A stretch of DNA of 6,777 nt. Origin: JBOGTC01 sp050692055. GTDB lineage: Bacteria; Chloroflexota; Limnocylindria; QHBO01. Shown here piece by piece: positions 5,807 to 6,777 of this stretch (positions are counted from its first letter, which is position 1; each line of letters begins with the position of its first letter). The translations under genes were made by a program, and so were the position numbers. The DNA lies in assembly GCA_050692055.1 (NCBI GenBank), contig JBOGTC010000081.1, forward strand, positions 1-6,777, read 5' to 3'. Under the pieces are notes generated by a model. That model saw nothing but the letters and a program-made list of their open reading frames with translations. It was not told the origin of the DNA and made no database searches.

Positions 5807-6777
5807 ATGAGCTCCAGCCGTGCGCGCACGATCACCGTCCTGGCCGTCGCCGGCCTCGTGCTGGCCGCCTGCAGCGCCGATCAGCCAGACCCCGACCTCG
5901 AGTCCGAGCCGGTCCCGGGCCCGACCGCCAGCGCAGGCAGCCCTCAGCCCATCGGTCCGGAGCGTGCCGCCGAGCTGATGGACATCCTGCAGGGCGGCGA
6001 CGGCCCTTCGCGCAGCGACGCGTTCGACGAGATCGCCGCGGCGGACGACCAGCGCTTCGTGGCGGTCCTGATGGAGCTGCATCGCGCCAGCGAGGTCGGC
6101 GTCGTGCCTCTGCACAACCTCACGAGCTACGTCGCCTACCTCGAGCAGCTCACCGGCGAGGAGTTCAGCCACGTCTGGCCCGATTGGGTGGACTGGTACG
6201 GCGCCACCGATCTCGAGCCGCCGCCCGGCTTCGCGGCTTGGAAGGGCAGGCTGCTGGGCGGCATCGACCCCGCGATCGGTGAGTTCCTGGCCGATCCCGG
6301 CGACGCCGCCATCCGGATCGAGGAGATCGTGTGGGGCGGCGTGCGGGTCGAAGGCATCCCGCCGCTGGAGCAGCCGGCGATGCTGGCCGCGGACGAGGCC
6401 AGCTACCTGGAGCCGGACGAGCCTGTGTTCGGGATCGCGCTCGATGGCGAGGCGCGGGCCTACCCGCTGCGCATCATGGACTGGCACGAGATGGCGAACG
6501 ACACGATCGCCGGCGTGCCCTTCAGCCTGGCGTACTGCACGCTGTGCGGCGCCGGCATCGCGTGGGACAACCGCGCGCCGGACGGCGAGACGTACGACTT
6601 CGGCACGTCGGGGCTGCTCTACCGCAGCAACAAGCTGATGTACGACCGCCAGACGCGCAGCCTGTGGAACCAGTTCACCGGCACGCCGGTGGTGGGCGAG
6701 CTTGCCGGTCGCGAGGGGCTCGAGCTCGACCTGCTGCCCATTGTGCTGACGAGCTGGGACTCGTGGCAGGACCAGCA
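5807..6777 (+). CDS. DUF3179 domain lipoprotein (3' end beyond window)
   Basis: The frame stays open to the last base, so 323 codons are visible and the C-terminus is missing. The N-terminus is a lipoprotein signal: R5 and R7, hydrophobic core TVLAVAGLVLAAC, lipidation Cys C22, then a Pro/Glu/Ser-rich linker (about 24-50). Residues about 50-165 form a helical, Trp-rich region often seen in front of the domain. The DUF3179 domain begins near 183. Its hallmarks are GEARAYPLRIMDWHEMAND (start) with D225-W226-H227-E228, the motif Y243-C-T-L-C-G (C244, C247) and SGLLYRSNKLMYDRQT (268-283). The biochemical function of the family is not established to my knowledge. The CxxC plus WHE residues suggest a metal or redox site, which is inference. 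Both cysteines are TGC, so there is no selenocysteine codon. The ATG at 5807 is preferred because it gives a compact signal peptide, although AGGAG (5801-5805) is only 1 nt away. An in-frame ATG at 5771 would add 12 residues and has no Shine-Dalgarno. Confidence 0.92.
   Translation, partial: MSSSRARTITVLAVAGLVLAACSADQPDPDLESEPVPGPTASAGSPQPIGPERAAELMDILQGGDGPSRSDAFDEIAAADDQRFVAVLMELHRASEVGVVPLHNLTSYVAYLEQLTGEEFSHVWPDWVDWYGATDLEPPPGFAAWKGRLLGGIDPAIGEFLADPGDAAIRIEEIVWGGVRVEGIPPLEQPAMLAADEASYLEPDEPVFGIALDGEARAYPLRIMDWHEMANDTIAGVPFSLAYCTLCGAGIAWDNRAPDGETYDFGTSGLLYRSNKLMYDRQTRSLWNQFTGTPVVGELAGREGLELDLLPIVLTSWDSWQDQ

Noticed and set aside
5780..6487. 235-codon - strand frame opposite the DUF3179 gene
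   Set aside because: It is antisense to a recognisable domain protein, and its composition is that of a shadow frame.

Overview
The window is GC-rich DNA of bacterial chromosomal type. It holds three complete genes, a fourth that runs off the right edge, and the last codons of a probable fifth at the left edge. The style suggests a high-GC, largely uncharacterised lineage. Short lipoprotein signals ending in AGC or AAC, a DUF3179 protein, and a PaaA with a longer N-terminus than that of E. coli would fit Chloroflexota (Limnocylindria-like), or less likely Actinomycetota. This placement is inferred from protein style, not from a marker gene. No mobile element, tRNA, rRNA or CRISPR was found.

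Left part (1-3164, + strand): the tail of an upstream reading frame is followed 10 nt later by a full-length RND-superfamily efflux permease of the CusA/CzcA heavy-metal class. The proton-relay acidic residues in TM4 are present. By eye, the three methionines that carry Cu(I)/Ag(I) through E. coli CusA are not, so the substrate is open.

Middle (3193-4158, - strand): a complete phenylacetyl-CoA epoxidase catalytic subunit, PaaA, ends 28 nt from the permease in convergent orientation. None of its usual partners (PaaB, C, D, E) lies beside it, so it looks like an orphan. Its start codon sits in the loop of a perfect 12-bp inverted repeat. The 462-bp gap upstream (4159-4620) is not empty: it carries a roughly 52-bp-spaced series of small hairpins with AGCCGT/ACGGCT stems, plus a less GC-rich stretch with a 10-bp-phased direct repeat. 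The inverted repeat and hairpin series are the most unusual part of the window and could be a structured leader or operator region for paaA.

Right part (4621-6777): two lipoprotein genes are divergently transcribed from a 115-bp spacer. The - strand gene encodes a 356-aa lipoprotein of unknown function. The + strand gene encodes a DUF3179 lipoprotein with the family's Y-C-x-x-C-G motif, cut by the window end. A 9-bp direct repeat with 12-bp period lies just upstream of the Shine-Dalgarno of the - strand gene.

The genes do not form one obvious pathway. What is shared is the cell envelope (an efflux permease and two lipoproteins), with an isolated aromatic-CoA oxygenase subunit between them.
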